Source: Deltaproteobacteria bacterium (GTDB lineage: Bacteria > Myxococcota > B64-G9). From it: a stretch of DNA of 19,776 bases. A program made the translations under genes and the position numbers. The stretch covers positions 1-19,776 of the forward strand of contig JAUVAM010000004.1 of assembly GCA_030591745.1 (NCBI GenBank), given 5' to 3'. A model generated the notes under the pieces. The model was given only the letters and a program-made list of their open reading frames with translations, did no database searches and had not been told where the DNA came from. Within the stretch, counting starts at the first letter, position 1; the number at the start of each line of letters is the position of its first letter. Positions 1 through 6,949 of the stretch are shown here, in pieces.

Positions 1-6
1 CTGATC

Positions 7-32
7 TCCTTTCCAAGATCACGAGGAAAGGA
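7..32 (+). promoter_or_regulatory. Hairpin overlapping the moaA ribosome binding site
   Basis: Bases 7-14 (TCCTTTCC) and 25-32 (GGAAAGGA) are perfect reverse complements, giving an 8-bp stem with a 10-nt loop. The 3' arm is the purine-rich Shine-Dalgarno stretch directly ahead of moaA, so folding would hide the ribosome binding site. This is seen in the sequence; a regulatory role is inference. It could be the last stem of a longer leader, such as a Moco-type riboswitch, but only 35 bases upstream of the gene are visible. Alternatively it is a chance hairpin. Confidence 0.45.
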
Positions 33-35
33 CTT

Positions 36-1001
36 TTGGACCCCATGGATTCCACCTATTTGCGACTGTCCATCGAAGACGCCTGCAACCTGCGTTGTCG
101 CTACTGCCGGCCGGAGCGGGATCTGGATTTCGGAGAACCGGATTTGGAGGGGCGGCCGGTTTTGGGGCAAGACGCCTTGATTGACCTGGTTGCGGCTTGT
201 CATCGGGTGCTTCCCGTTCGCAAGCTGAGGTTGACGGGTGGCGAACCCCTGATTCGGGCGGATGTGGTGGAGTTGGTGGCGCGTCTGCGCGACATGCTGC
301 CCGAAGTCGAACTCTGTATGACCACCAATGGCACGCTGCTGGAAAAGTTGGCCGTCCCGCTCAAGCAGGCCGGCTTGGATCGCATCAACTTGAGCCTGGA
401 TACCCTGGATGCGGATCGATATCGGGAACTGACCCGGGGGGGCAAGTTGGAGCAAGTCTTGGCCGGTATTGGGGCCGCGAAAGATGCGGGTTTCGACAAG
501 TTGAAGCTCAACGCGGTTTTGTTGGAGAGTGGGAACGGCTCCGCGTTGCGGGACTTGGTTGGCTTTGGCGTGGAGCAGGATTGCGAAGTGCGTTTCATCG
601 AGTTGATGCCCATCAGCGTGGCGGCGGGCATGCATCGAAAGGAATTCCTGTCGGCGGACATGGCCCGGCAACGGCTGGCTAAATTTTTTGAAGACCTGGG
701 ACCCGCGCCTTCTTCTTCCACCGCCTCGCGACGACGTTTCTTGGTGAATGGTCAAGAAGTGACCGTGGGCTTTATTCCGTCGGTCAGCCATCCTTTTTGC
801 AAGACCTGTGATCGGCTGCGCATGGACAGTCGTGGGCGCCTTTTCGCTTGCCTGCGTCGGCCGGAGGGGCTGGATCTGGCCAGTGCTTTGGTCATGGGAG
901 ACGAGGCGGAAGTCGAGCGGCGCATCCAGCGGGTGTTGGATGCCAAATGCCCGGCCGTGTCGGTATGGCCCGGCCGGCAGATGTCGGCCATCGGAGGCTG
1001 A
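36..1001 (+). CDS. moaA: GTP 3',8-cyclase MoaA (radical SAM, Moco biosynthesis)
   Basis: MoaA rearranges GTP to 3',8-cyclo-7,8-dihydro-GTP, the first step of molybdenum cofactor synthesis, in the cytoplasm. The 321-aa product has the radical SAM CxxxCxxC motif (C17, C21, C24) and the SAM-binding LTGGEPLI (66-73). It also has the second cluster motif CKTC with a third Cys 14 residues on (C255, C258, C272), and it ends in the diagnostic Gly-Gly (MSAIGG). Length is normal for the family. Two starts are possible: TTG at 36 is 8 nt from AGGA at 24-27, while ATG at 45 lies far from the Shine-Dalgarno; I prefer TTG. The stop is 2 nt before moaC, so the two are one operon. The family assignment is secure; only the start is uncertain. 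Confidence 0.96.
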   Translation: MDPMDSTYLRLSIEDACNLRCRYCRPERDLDFGEPDLEGRPVLGQDALIDLVAACHRVLPVRKLRLTGGEPLIRADVVELVARLRDMLPEVELCMTTNGTLLEKLAVPLKQAGLDRINLSLDTLDADRYRELTRGGKLEQVLAGIGAAKDAGFDKLKLNAVLLESGNGSALRDLVGFGVEQDCEVRFIELMPISVAAGMHRKEFLSADMARQRLAKFFEDLGPAPSSSTASRRRFLVNGQEVTVGFIPSVSHPFCKTCDRLRMDSRGRLFACLRRPEGLDLASALVMGDEAEVERRIQRVLDAKCPAVSVWPGRQMSAIGG

Positions 1002-1003
1002 AA

Positions 1004-1483
1004 ATGAGCGATTTTTCCCATATAGATGACTGGGGTCAGGCCCGCATGGTGGACGTGGGCGACAAAGCCGTGACGCGTCGCTTGGCCGAGGCCTCGGCTT
1101 CGGTTCGAACCCGCAAGGATGTCATCGAGGCGATTCGCGGTGGTCAGATACCCAAGGGCGACGTGCTGGCGGTGGCCCGCCTGGCTGGAATCCAGGCGGC
1201 CAAGCGCACGGCGGATCTCATTCCCCTTTGTCACCCCTTGGCCTTGGAGCAGGTGGTCGTGGACTTGCAACTGGAGGATGATCGGGTGCGCATCACAAGC
1301 CGTGTCCTTTGTTCGGGCAAGACGGGCGTGGAGATGGAGGCCTTGTGCGCGGTTAGTGTGGCCGCCCTGGCCCTCATCGACATGTGCAAGTCAGCTGATC
1401 GGGCCATGGTTATCGAGCATGTACGCGTGGAGAAAAAGTCCGGCGGCAAGAGCGGCGAATTCATTCGACAGGAGGAAGGCTGA
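1004..1483 (+). CDS. moaC: Cyclic pyranopterin monophosphate synthase MoaC
   Basis: MoaC converts the MoaA product to cyclic pyranopterin monophosphate. The 159-aa protein carries the family signatures [21 protein letters not shown] and a DMCK motif, and the C-terminal [12 protein letters not shown] stretch. The start at ATG 1004 is chosen because GGAGG (993-997) sits 6 nt upstream and the protein then has the normal MoaC N-terminus (SHID..G.ARMVDV). The frame is open further upstream to 848, but that part overlaps moaA and is unlike MoaC. The stop overlaps the next start by one base (TGATG), which implies translational coupling. moaD and moaE are not in the window; they may lie upstream or elsewhere. 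Confidence 0.97.
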   Translation: MSDFSHIDDWGQARMVDVGDKAVTRRLAEASASVRTRKDVIEAIRGGQIPKGDVLAVARLAGIQAAKRTADLIPLCHPLALEQVVVDLQLEDDRVRITSRVLCSGKTGVEMEALCAVSVAALALIDMCKSADRAMVIEHVRVEKKSGGKSGEFIRQEEG

Positions 1484-1914
1484 TGGCCAGGTTGGTGGCG
1501 GTGTGTATGAGTCGAGAGAAGGGCGAGGCCAAGGTTCAGGTGCCCAGTGCCCGGCTGCGGGAAGGGCACGGCATGGAGGGCGACGCCCACGCGGGTGATT
1601 GGCACAGGCAGGTGAGCTTGCTGGCCGAAGAGAAGATCGACGAGATGCGCGCCGAGGGTCTGGAACTGGAATTCGGTGCTTTCGGCGAGAACCTGGTGGT
1701 TCGTGATTTGGATACCGATGCCCTGACGGTCGGCGACAAGTTGCATCTGGGCAAGTCGGCCTTGCTGGAGGTGACCCAGTTGGGCAAGGAATGCCACACG
1801 CCCTGCGCCATCTTTCATCAGGTGGGTCATTGCATCATGCCCGATTCGGGCATTTTCTTCCGTGTGCTGGAAGGTGGCGAGGTGCAGGCTGAAGATCAAA
1901 TCGAAAAGGCATGA
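1483..1914 (+). CDS. Stand-alone MOSC domain protein
   Basis: MOSC domains (Moco sulfurase C-terminal) bind molybdenum cofactor or carry sulfur for it. The 143-aa protein is a single MOSC domain. It shows GMEGDAHAG (30-38), HRQVSLL (41-47), FGENLVVRDLD (67-77), and the conserved GKECHTPC with C104 and C108, the usual candidate sulfur-carrying or ligand cysteines. The start overlaps the moaC stop by one base. Small MOSC proteins are often fused to, or next to, MoaC or MogA-type genes, and here it follows moaC directly. Its exact role (Moco insertion, sulfuration or Mo delivery) cannot be read from sequence. Confidence 0.9.
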   Translation: MARLVAVCMSREKGEAKVQVPSARLREGHGMEGDAHAGDWHRQVSLLAEEKIDEMRAEGLELEFGAFGENLVVRDLDTDALTVGDKLHLGKSALLEVTQLGKECHTPCAIFHQVGHCIMPDSGIFFRVLEGGEVQAEDQIEKA

Positions 1915-1921
1915 GGCGGAT

Positions 1922-2410
1922 ATGCCGGAGCGGCTTTTTCTTGTGGGTCATGCGGGCAGCGGCAAAACACAGCTGATGGAGCAGCTGATTGAGGGTCTCT
2001 GTGCTCGTGGCTGGCGGGTGGCTTGCTTGAAGCATTCTCCGCATGTGCACGAGTTGGACAAGCCCGGCAAGGACAGCCATCGACACAGGATGGCGGGTGG
2101 TCGACTGAGCGGCGTTATCTCTCAGGGTCTGGCTGCGGTTTTTGTCCCCCTGAAAGAGGGCGAAGACGGCTTCGAGCGCTTGGCCCCCTTATATGCGGAC
2201 TGCGATATTCTTTTGGTGGAAGGACACAAGAAGGCCTTCGGGCGCAAGCTGGAGGTTTATCGAGCCGAGCTGGGTCATGCCCCCTTGGCTGCCTCCGAGG
2301 AGGGCTTTTGGGCTGTGGTGAGCGATGATTCCCTGGAAGTGGACGTGCCCGTCTGGCCACGCTCGGATGTGGACGGCTTGCTGGGTCGCGTGGAGGATCT
2401 TTTGCGATGA
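1922..2410 (+). CDS. mobB: MobB, Moco guanine dinucleotide biosynthesis GTPase-like protein
   Basis: MobB is the P-loop accessory protein for attaching GMP to molybdopterin, partnering MobA. The 162-aa product has Walker A GHAGSGKT (9-16), the MobB signature KHSPH...D.PGKDSHRHRMAG (37-59), and DILLVEGHKK (95-104). ATG 1922 is chosen because it places the P-loop at the usual N-terminal position. The frame is open back to 1862, but that would overlap the MOSC gene and add an unrelated leader. The ribosome binding site is weak (purine-rich 1904-1920). The stop overlaps the next gene by four bases (ATGA). No mobA is seen in the window. Confidence 0.93.
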   Translation: MPERLFLVGHAGSGKTQLMEQLIEGLCARGWRVACLKHSPHVHELDKPGKDSHRHRMAGGRLSGVISQGLAAVFVPLKEGEDGFERLAPLYADCDILLVEGHKKAFGRKLEVYRAELGHAPLAASEEGFWAVVSDDSLEVDVPVWPRSDVDGLLGRVEDLLR

Positions 2411-3057
2411 GCGGCATGGGCGAGGCGCGGATTCGGCGCGAGGTGTTTTGGGCTTATGTGGCGGCCTTCGGTGCCCTTTGGGGGGCGCTGGAGATCACGC
2501 TGGGCTCCTTCGTCAACGCCATCCGCTTGCCCTTGTCGGGGGCCATGTTGGCGGCCATGGGGGCCGCCATCCTGGTCTCCCAGCGCCAACTTCTGCCCAT
2601 GCGAGGCTTGAGTCTGGCCACCGGGGTGGTGGCTGCATTGTGCAAGTCCATCTCGCCGGGGGGCATCATCTTAGGGCCCATGATGGGCATTCTGACGGAA
2701 GCCCTGGCTGTGGAATTGGTGCTGTCGACTTTGCCTCGTTTCTGGTTTTCCGCGGCCTTGGCCGGTGCCTTGGCCGCCACCTGCACCATCGTTCAGCATG
2801 TGGTGACGCTGTGGATATACTACGGGGGCCGGATCATCGAGCTTTACATCAAGGCACTTGAGGGGGCCGGGGAGGCCTTGGGCTTGAGCGCCGAGGCCGG
2901 CTGGTGGGCCTTGGCCTTGGTGGCCTTGCTGGTGGCAAGTGTGGGGGCTTTGGGGGGTGGACTGGGGCGCAAGTTGGGTGTCGAGGCCCAGCGGATTTTG
3001 GCCCAAAGATCCGAAGAAGAACAGCCTGGGAGAGGGGTGGTCGATGGCTGCGTCTGA
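2407..3057 (+). CDS. Polytopic membrane protein resembling an ECF transporter S component
   Basis: A 216-aa protein with about six hydrophobic segments (roughly residues 13-35, 43-58, 66-80, 86-108, 112-138, 165-185) and a charged C-terminus. Size, helix number and the glycine/proline-rich loops (KSISPGGIILGPMMGILTEAL, around 80-100) fit the substrate-binding S subunits of energy-coupling factor transporters. The strongest support is the next gene, which carries an EcfT-like domain. GGAGG at 2392-2396 precedes ATG 2407, which overlaps the mobB stop by four bases; the 3' end overlaps the next gene by 14 bases. The substrate is unknown; the operon suggests something needed for Moco. It could instead be an unrelated small membrane protein. 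Confidence 0.55.
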   Translation: MSGMGEARIRREVFWAYVAAFGALWGALEITLGSFVNAIRLPLSGAMLAAMGAAILVSQRQLLPMRGLSLATGVVAALCKSISPGGIILGPMMGILTEALAVELVLSTLPRFWFSAALAGALAATCTIVQHVVTLWIYYGGRIIELYIKALEGAGEALGLSAEAGWWALALVALLVASVGALGGGLGRKLGVEAQRILAQRSEEEQPGRGVVDGCV

Positions 3058-4168
3058 TTCTGAACCTGTCATGCGCAGGGCCTTGGGCTGTCTGGCCGTC
3101 GCCTGTGTGGTCTTGCAGTTTGGCGGCTCCTTGGCCCATTCGGGTCTGGCTTTGAGTTTGTGGCTGGCGGCGCTCGCTTTTTTCAAGCCGGGGGTCTTGC
3201 GGCGTTTGTGGATGCCTCGTTTTTGGTTGCTGACCGCTCTTTTTGCTTTGGGCAGCGGCTTTTTGTTGGGACCGAGGGACTGGGACCTGGGGCCCTTTCG
3301 CATGAGTTCCGAGGGACTGATCGGTGGCACCATGATGATGGTGCGGGGCGCATTTATTTTTGCCTTGGCCTCCTGGGCTTCAAGTAGTCTGAGTGGCGAC
3401 GGCCTTCGGAGTTTGGCACGACGGGTAGGCATGGGGCCTTTGGCCGACGCGGTGGGCGTGGCGCTCAAGCTCTTGCCCGAATTGAGCCAGCGCCTGGTCG
3501 TGGCCCGGTCACTTCAGCCGGTCGGTGGGCGGCTGCGCTTTGTCTACGGCACCGCCGTGGACCTGATAACAGAGACGGCCCGCTTGGCGGCCGAGATGAG
3601 TGTCACGGATGGGGGCGATGAGCCGGGTTTCAAATCCGGTCTCCGCTTGCCTCTGGTGGCCGTGGTGGGTGAACCCGACAGCGGCAAGACCCGCACCCTG
3701 GGGCGCGTGGTGGAGCAGCTTCGGGCTGAAGGTTGTGCAGCAGGCGGGGTGCAGCAACCCAAATTGATGTCCGAAGGCCGGGCCCAGGGCTATGACCTGC
3801 AAGACGTGGCGAGCGGAGCGCGTCGCTCTTTTGCCCGGCGCTGCGAGGACGGAGATGATCCGCGGGTGGGTTTTCGTTTCGATGAGGCGGGCTGGACCTG
3901 GGCGGCTGAGAAGATTCGCCTCGCGGCCACGGACGCCGATTTTTTGGTGGTGGATGAAATGGGCTGGCTGGAGGCGGATGGGGACGGCCATGGCCCGGCT
4001 TTGGGTTCGTTGCCCGCCCAGGGACGGGCTCGTTTCGTGTTGGCCTCGGTGCGGGCTGTCTGTGCAGCCTCCATCGAAAAGCGTTGGGGCGATTTTGCTT
4101 TCAAGATCGAGGCCGGCGCGGACGATGCGGAGATTCAAGCTTTGGTAGGAAAGCTTTCCAAGCTTTAG
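3044..4168 (+). CDS. EcfT-like membrane domain fused to a THEP1-type NTPase
   Basis: A 374-aa two-part protein. Residues 10-115 hold several hydrophobic segments. They are followed by an amphipathic stretch (118-184) like the coupling region of EcfT/CbiQ, including GVALKLLPELSQRLVVARS and a second Arg motif near R180. Residues 203-374 form a P-loop NTPase with Walker A GEPDSGKT (209-216) and Walker B DADFLVVDEMGWLE (297-310). The GYDLQDVASGARRSFARR region is typical of THEP1/NTPase_1 or DUF2478 proteins. No ABC signature (LSGGQ) is present, so this is not a normal ECF ATPase. ATG 3044 is chosen because GAGGGG lies just upstream and the longer frame (2939) only translates the preceding gene. 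The function is inferred: energising or regulating the neighbouring S-like protein. The fusion itself is seen directly. Confidence 0.7.
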   Translation: MAASDSEPVMRRALGCLAVACVVLQFGGSLAHSGLALSLWLAALAFFKPGVLRRLWMPRFWLLTALFALGSGFLLGPRDWDLGPFRMSSEGLIGGTMMMVRGAFIFALASWASSSLSGDGLRSLARRVGMGPLADAVGVALKLLPELSQRLVVARSLQPVGGRLRFVYGTAVDLITETARLAAEMSVTDGGDEPGFKSGLRLPLVAVVGEPDSGKTRTLGRVVEQLRAEGCAAGGVQQPKLMSEGRAQGYDLQDVASGARRSFARRCEDGDDPRVGFRFDEAGWTWAAEKIRLAATDADFLVVDEMGWLEADGDGHGPALGSLPAQGRARFVLASVRAVCAASIEKRWGDFAFKIEAGADDAEIQALVGKLSKL

Positions 4169-4183
4169 GAATATGGGTGAAGC

Positions 4184-4966
4184 ATGAAATCGATTCATTC
4201 AGGGCTGCTTGCCTTCGTCGGCTTGGCTTTGCTCGCCTGTTCGCAAAACGTGGATGAAGGCGCATTGGATGGGAGCGTGACTTTGGAGATTCGCTATCAA
4301 GGTGAATCTCGCCAGGTGGAGCTGGGCGATCTGGTTGCTGAACCGCTTGGCGAGGATTTGCTTGTGCCCTTGTCCGATGCCGTGGCTTCGGCCTGGCCGG
4401 ATTTGAGGCCAGAGAATCTGGTGGCGGATTTTGCGGCCGGCGATGGTTTTCGTCCGGCTTCCAGAGCCTACTGTGTGGATCTCATTCCCTTGCCGGGTAC
4501 GCTGTTGGAGCAGGGCTCTGTGCATGCCCTGACCGGCAATCTGAGTTGGGACGAGGCCCTGGATTTTCCCGGCTGTCTCCAAATAGGCGGTTTGGCGGGC
4601 GTGTTTCTGTCTGATGCGGGCAGTCAGGGACGGCTCTTGCATTTTGTGCTGGAGGACCAGGTCAAGGATATCGATTTGACCTATCAACCCACGGTGGAGG
4701 TGGCGGGTCAGTCATTGGTTTCCCTTTTTTCGGTTCTGGCCGCATGCGGCATCACAGAATCGCCGGAGCTGTATCTCTACGATGTTGAAGACAGCGATGG
4801 GTTTCGACCGACGGTCGATCGATATGAAGAAGCTTTGACCTTGGACCAGTTGGAGCAGGGTTGGATTCATCCCGAGAGCGGGGATCTCAGCTGGGACGCA
4901 GGCCTGAATCTTTCCTCTTGGTGGTCCGTGAGGAATACGGTTCGCATTCACCTCCTGGAACCCTAA
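4184..4966 (+). CDS. Lipoprotein with two tandem related domains
   Basis: The 260-aa product starts with a short lipoprotein signal peptide ending in LLAC (Cys19), so it should be a lipid-anchored periplasmic or outer membrane protein. The mature part contains two copies of one domain. DGFRPASRAY (87-96) matches DGFRPTVDRY (205-214), and LEQG..H..TGNLSWD (108-123) matches LEQGWIHPESGDLSWD (223-238). Each half also has a preceding hydrophobic strand region (VPLSDAVA; VSLFSVLAACGI). The layout (v.L..ll...gi, then DGF, then a basic or aromatic end) vaguely recalls small SUOX-type molybdopterin-binding domains, but that is a weak impression. It sits between the transporter-like fusion and the receptor, 15 nt downstream of the former, so a substrate-handling role is likely. 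The family was not recognised with confidence. Confidence 0.75.
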   Translation: MKSIHSGLLAFVGLALLACSQNVDEGALDGSVTLEIRYQGESRQVELGDLVAEPLGEDLLVPLSDAVASAWPDLRPENLVADFAAGDGFRPASRAYCVDLIPLPGTLLEQGSVHALTGNLSWDEALDFPGCLQIGGLAGVFLSDAGSQGRLLHFVLEDQVKDIDLTYQPTVEVAGQSLVSLFSVLAACGITESPELYLYDVEDSDGFRPTVDRYEEALTLDQLEQGWIHPESGDLSWDAGLNLSSWWSVRNTVRIHLLEP

Positions 4967-4978
4967 ACAACACCCATC

Positions 4979-6949
4979 ATGTTGCGTCGCCCCCAGCGTT
5001 TCCTTCAGCTTGTCTTTTGTGGCCTGCTCTTGCTGGCTTTGCCCGGCCGGCTGTCGGCGGAAGATGAGCCTGCCGAAGAGACGGGGGCCGAGACCATTTT
5101 GGTCAGGGCGCGTCCTGTAGTGAGCGACGCCGTGGCCGTGGAACTCATTGACGAAGAACAACTCGAGCGGCTGGCCGACGACAGCACCGCCGCGGCCCTT
5201 GAGCGATTGGGCGCCGTGCATGGGGCTTCCGGACGTCGGGGTGAACGTGGACTGCAGTTGCGTGGCTTCTCGCAGCGACAAGTGGCCGTCATGCTGGACG
5301 GCGTGCCCTTGGCCCTTCCTTTCGACGGTCAGCTCGGTTTGGACTGGTTGCCGGCCGATTGGATTCGTCAAATTCAGGTCGTCAAGGGGCCCGGCTCCTT
5401 GCAGTTCGGGCCCAACGGCGTGGGCGGTGCCATCAATTTGTTGACCCGACAGGCCGGCGACGGCGCCAAGCTGAAGATGGATCTACGGGCTGCCGATCTG
5501 GACAAGATGGATCTCAGGGTTCAGCACGCCCAAAGGCTGGGGTCATTGGGTTGGAGCTTGAGCGCAGGCTATCGGCGTGTGGATGGATTTCGTTTGTCCA
5601 AAAGTTTTGATGCCACGGCCAATGAAGATGGGGGCCTGCGAGAAAACAGCGACAGCGAGTTGGCTCACGGTTTGTTGCGCGTGGGCTGGCGCTCCGGGGT
5701 TCATCGATTGGGCCTGTCGGCCTGGCGGATCGAAGGTGAGCGGGGGATGGCACCCAGCACCCGGCTCAGCATGCCCCGCTATTGGCGATTTGGTTTGTGG
5801 CGGGCCCAGGGCCTGGCTTTGCGCCATGCCTGGAAGTTGCCGGCTGGTTTGGGTCAGGCAGATGAGGTGATCTGGTTGCGTTCTTATGCCAACCGGGTGG
5901 ATGCCTTTGACGACGCGAACTACGACAGCCAGCTTTCGGCGCGGGCTTTTTCTTCGCGCTACGATGACCTGTCCTTGGGGGTTCGGCTCCGCGCCCGGGG
6001 GCTTGTGGACTCAGGCCTGGGCGCATGGATTTGGCGGGCCTGGCTGGGCTTGCAGCATGATCAACATCTTCAGGACGAAGGGGTCGCGCTTAGCCGCAGT
6101 CTGCTCACGCTGGCACCGGAGTTGGACTGGTTGCCCTCCGAGCGCTGGCTGTTGAGTGCTTCCGTACAGGGCGACCTTGAGTTCGCCCATGAGGCCGAGG
6201 ATCAAAGCGCCCAGCAGGCGTGGTCGCTGGGCCCCCTGCTGGCCGCCAAGCTGAGCGTATTCTCTGAGTTGCATATCCAGCTCAGCGCGGCCCTGCGCAG
6301 CCGATTCCCCAACTTGAAAGAACGCTTCGATGGCTTGGATGGCATTCGTCTGGCCAACCCGGATCTGAAAGCCGAATCCGCCTGGCATTTTGGTCTTGAG
6401 GCGAGCTGGCGGCCGCGCAAAAACCTGTGGCTGAAATTGGCCGGCTTTGACGCGGAGCTTATCGACCGCATCGAAAACAGACCGGTGACCGGAGCCGATG
6501 GATTGCCAGCCGAGCAATTGCAGAACCTGGGCCGTGCTCGCATGCTCGGTCTGGAATTTCTTGGCGGCTATCAACCTTGGGATCTGTTGGCCTTGCGTCT
6601 TTCCTATCAATTTCTCAACGCTCGGCGCCTGGATGAAGACGAGCCCCTGGCCTACCGGCCCGCCCATCGCCTGATTTTTGGTGTGGATCTGCGGCCCGTA
6701 GAAGACCTGGTGTTCTCCACCGATTTACGCCTGGTGGGTCCGCAGGACTTCTTGCATCCCGAGACCCTGGTCTGGGGAAGCCTGGGAACTTACCTTCTCT
6801 GGGATGCTCGATTGCGTTGGCAGGCCAACGAATGGCTGCAGCTCTACCTCAAAGGCTCCAACCTCCTCGATGCCCAATACATGACCGAGTTCGGCTTCCC
6901 CGATCCCGGCCTGGAGCTATGGCTGGGCCTGCGCCTGACCGCCGCCTAG
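4979..6949 (+). CDS. TonB-dependent outer membrane receptor
   Basis: TonB-dependent receptors import scarce ligands across the outer membrane using the proton motive force. The 656-aa protein has a signal peptide (about 1-27, ending LSA). A plug domain follows, with QLRGFSQRQVAVMLDGVPL, then QIQVVKGPGSLQFGPNGVGGAINLLT (about residues 90-160). A beta-barrel rich in alternating aromatic strands runs to the end, with the usual last-strand region LKGSNLLDAQY. The final residues are LTAA rather than the common terminal aromatic. The start lies 12 nt after the lipoprotein stop and lacks a clear Shine-Dalgarno, so it may depend on coupling. The ligand is unknown; position in the Moco run suggests a metal chelate or cofactor precursor. 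The stop overlaps that of the convergent gene. Confidence 0.93.
   Translation: MLRRPQRFLQLVFCGLLLLALPGRLSAEDEPAEETGAETILVRARPVVSDAVAVELIDEEQLERLADDSTAAALERLGAVHGASGRRGERGLQLRGFSQRQVAVMLDGVPLALPFDGQLGLDWLPADWIRQIQVVKGPGSLQFGPNGVGGAINLLTRQAGDGAKLKMDLRAADLDKMDLRVQHAQRLGSLGWSLSAGYRRVDGFRLSKSFDATANEDGGLRENSDSELAHGLLRVGWRSGVHRLGLSAWRIEGERGMAPSTRLSMPRYWRFGLWRAQGLALRHAWKLPAGLGQADEVIWLRSYANRVDAFDDANYDSQLSARAFSSRYDDLSLGVRLRARGLVDSGLGAWIWRAWLGLQHDQHLQDEGVALSRSLLTLAPELDWLPSERWLLSASVQGDLEFAHEAEDQSAQQAWSLGPLLAAKLSVFSELHIQLSAALRSRFPNLKERFDGLDGIRLANPDLKAESAWHFGLEASWRPRKNLWLKLAGFDAELIDRIENRPVTGADGLPAEQLQNLGRARMLGLEFLGGYQPWDLLALRLSYQFLNARRLDEDEPLAYRPAHRLIFGVDLRPVEDLVFSTDLRLVGPQDFLHPETLVWGSLGTYLLWDARLRWQANEWLQLYLKGSNLLDAQYMTEFGFPDPGLELWLGLRLTAA

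Noticed and set aside
848..1003. Upstream extension of the moaC frame
   Set aside because: Overlaps moaA in another frame; the MoaC N-terminus and GGAGG support ATG 1004.
2939..3043. Upstream extension of the T-NTPase frame
   Set aside because: Translates the 3' part of the preceding gene out of frame; a good ribosome site precedes ATG 3044.
2671..3468. 265-aa minus-strand open frame opposite the S-like and T-NTPase genes
   Set aside because: Lys/Pro/Arg-rich shadow of two membrane proteins; no motif or ribosome site.
4140..4168. Terminator made of repeated AAGCTTT words after the T-NTPase gene
   Set aside because: The words overlap the coding end and no stem followed by a T-run forms; the next gene starts 15 nt later, which argues for read-through.
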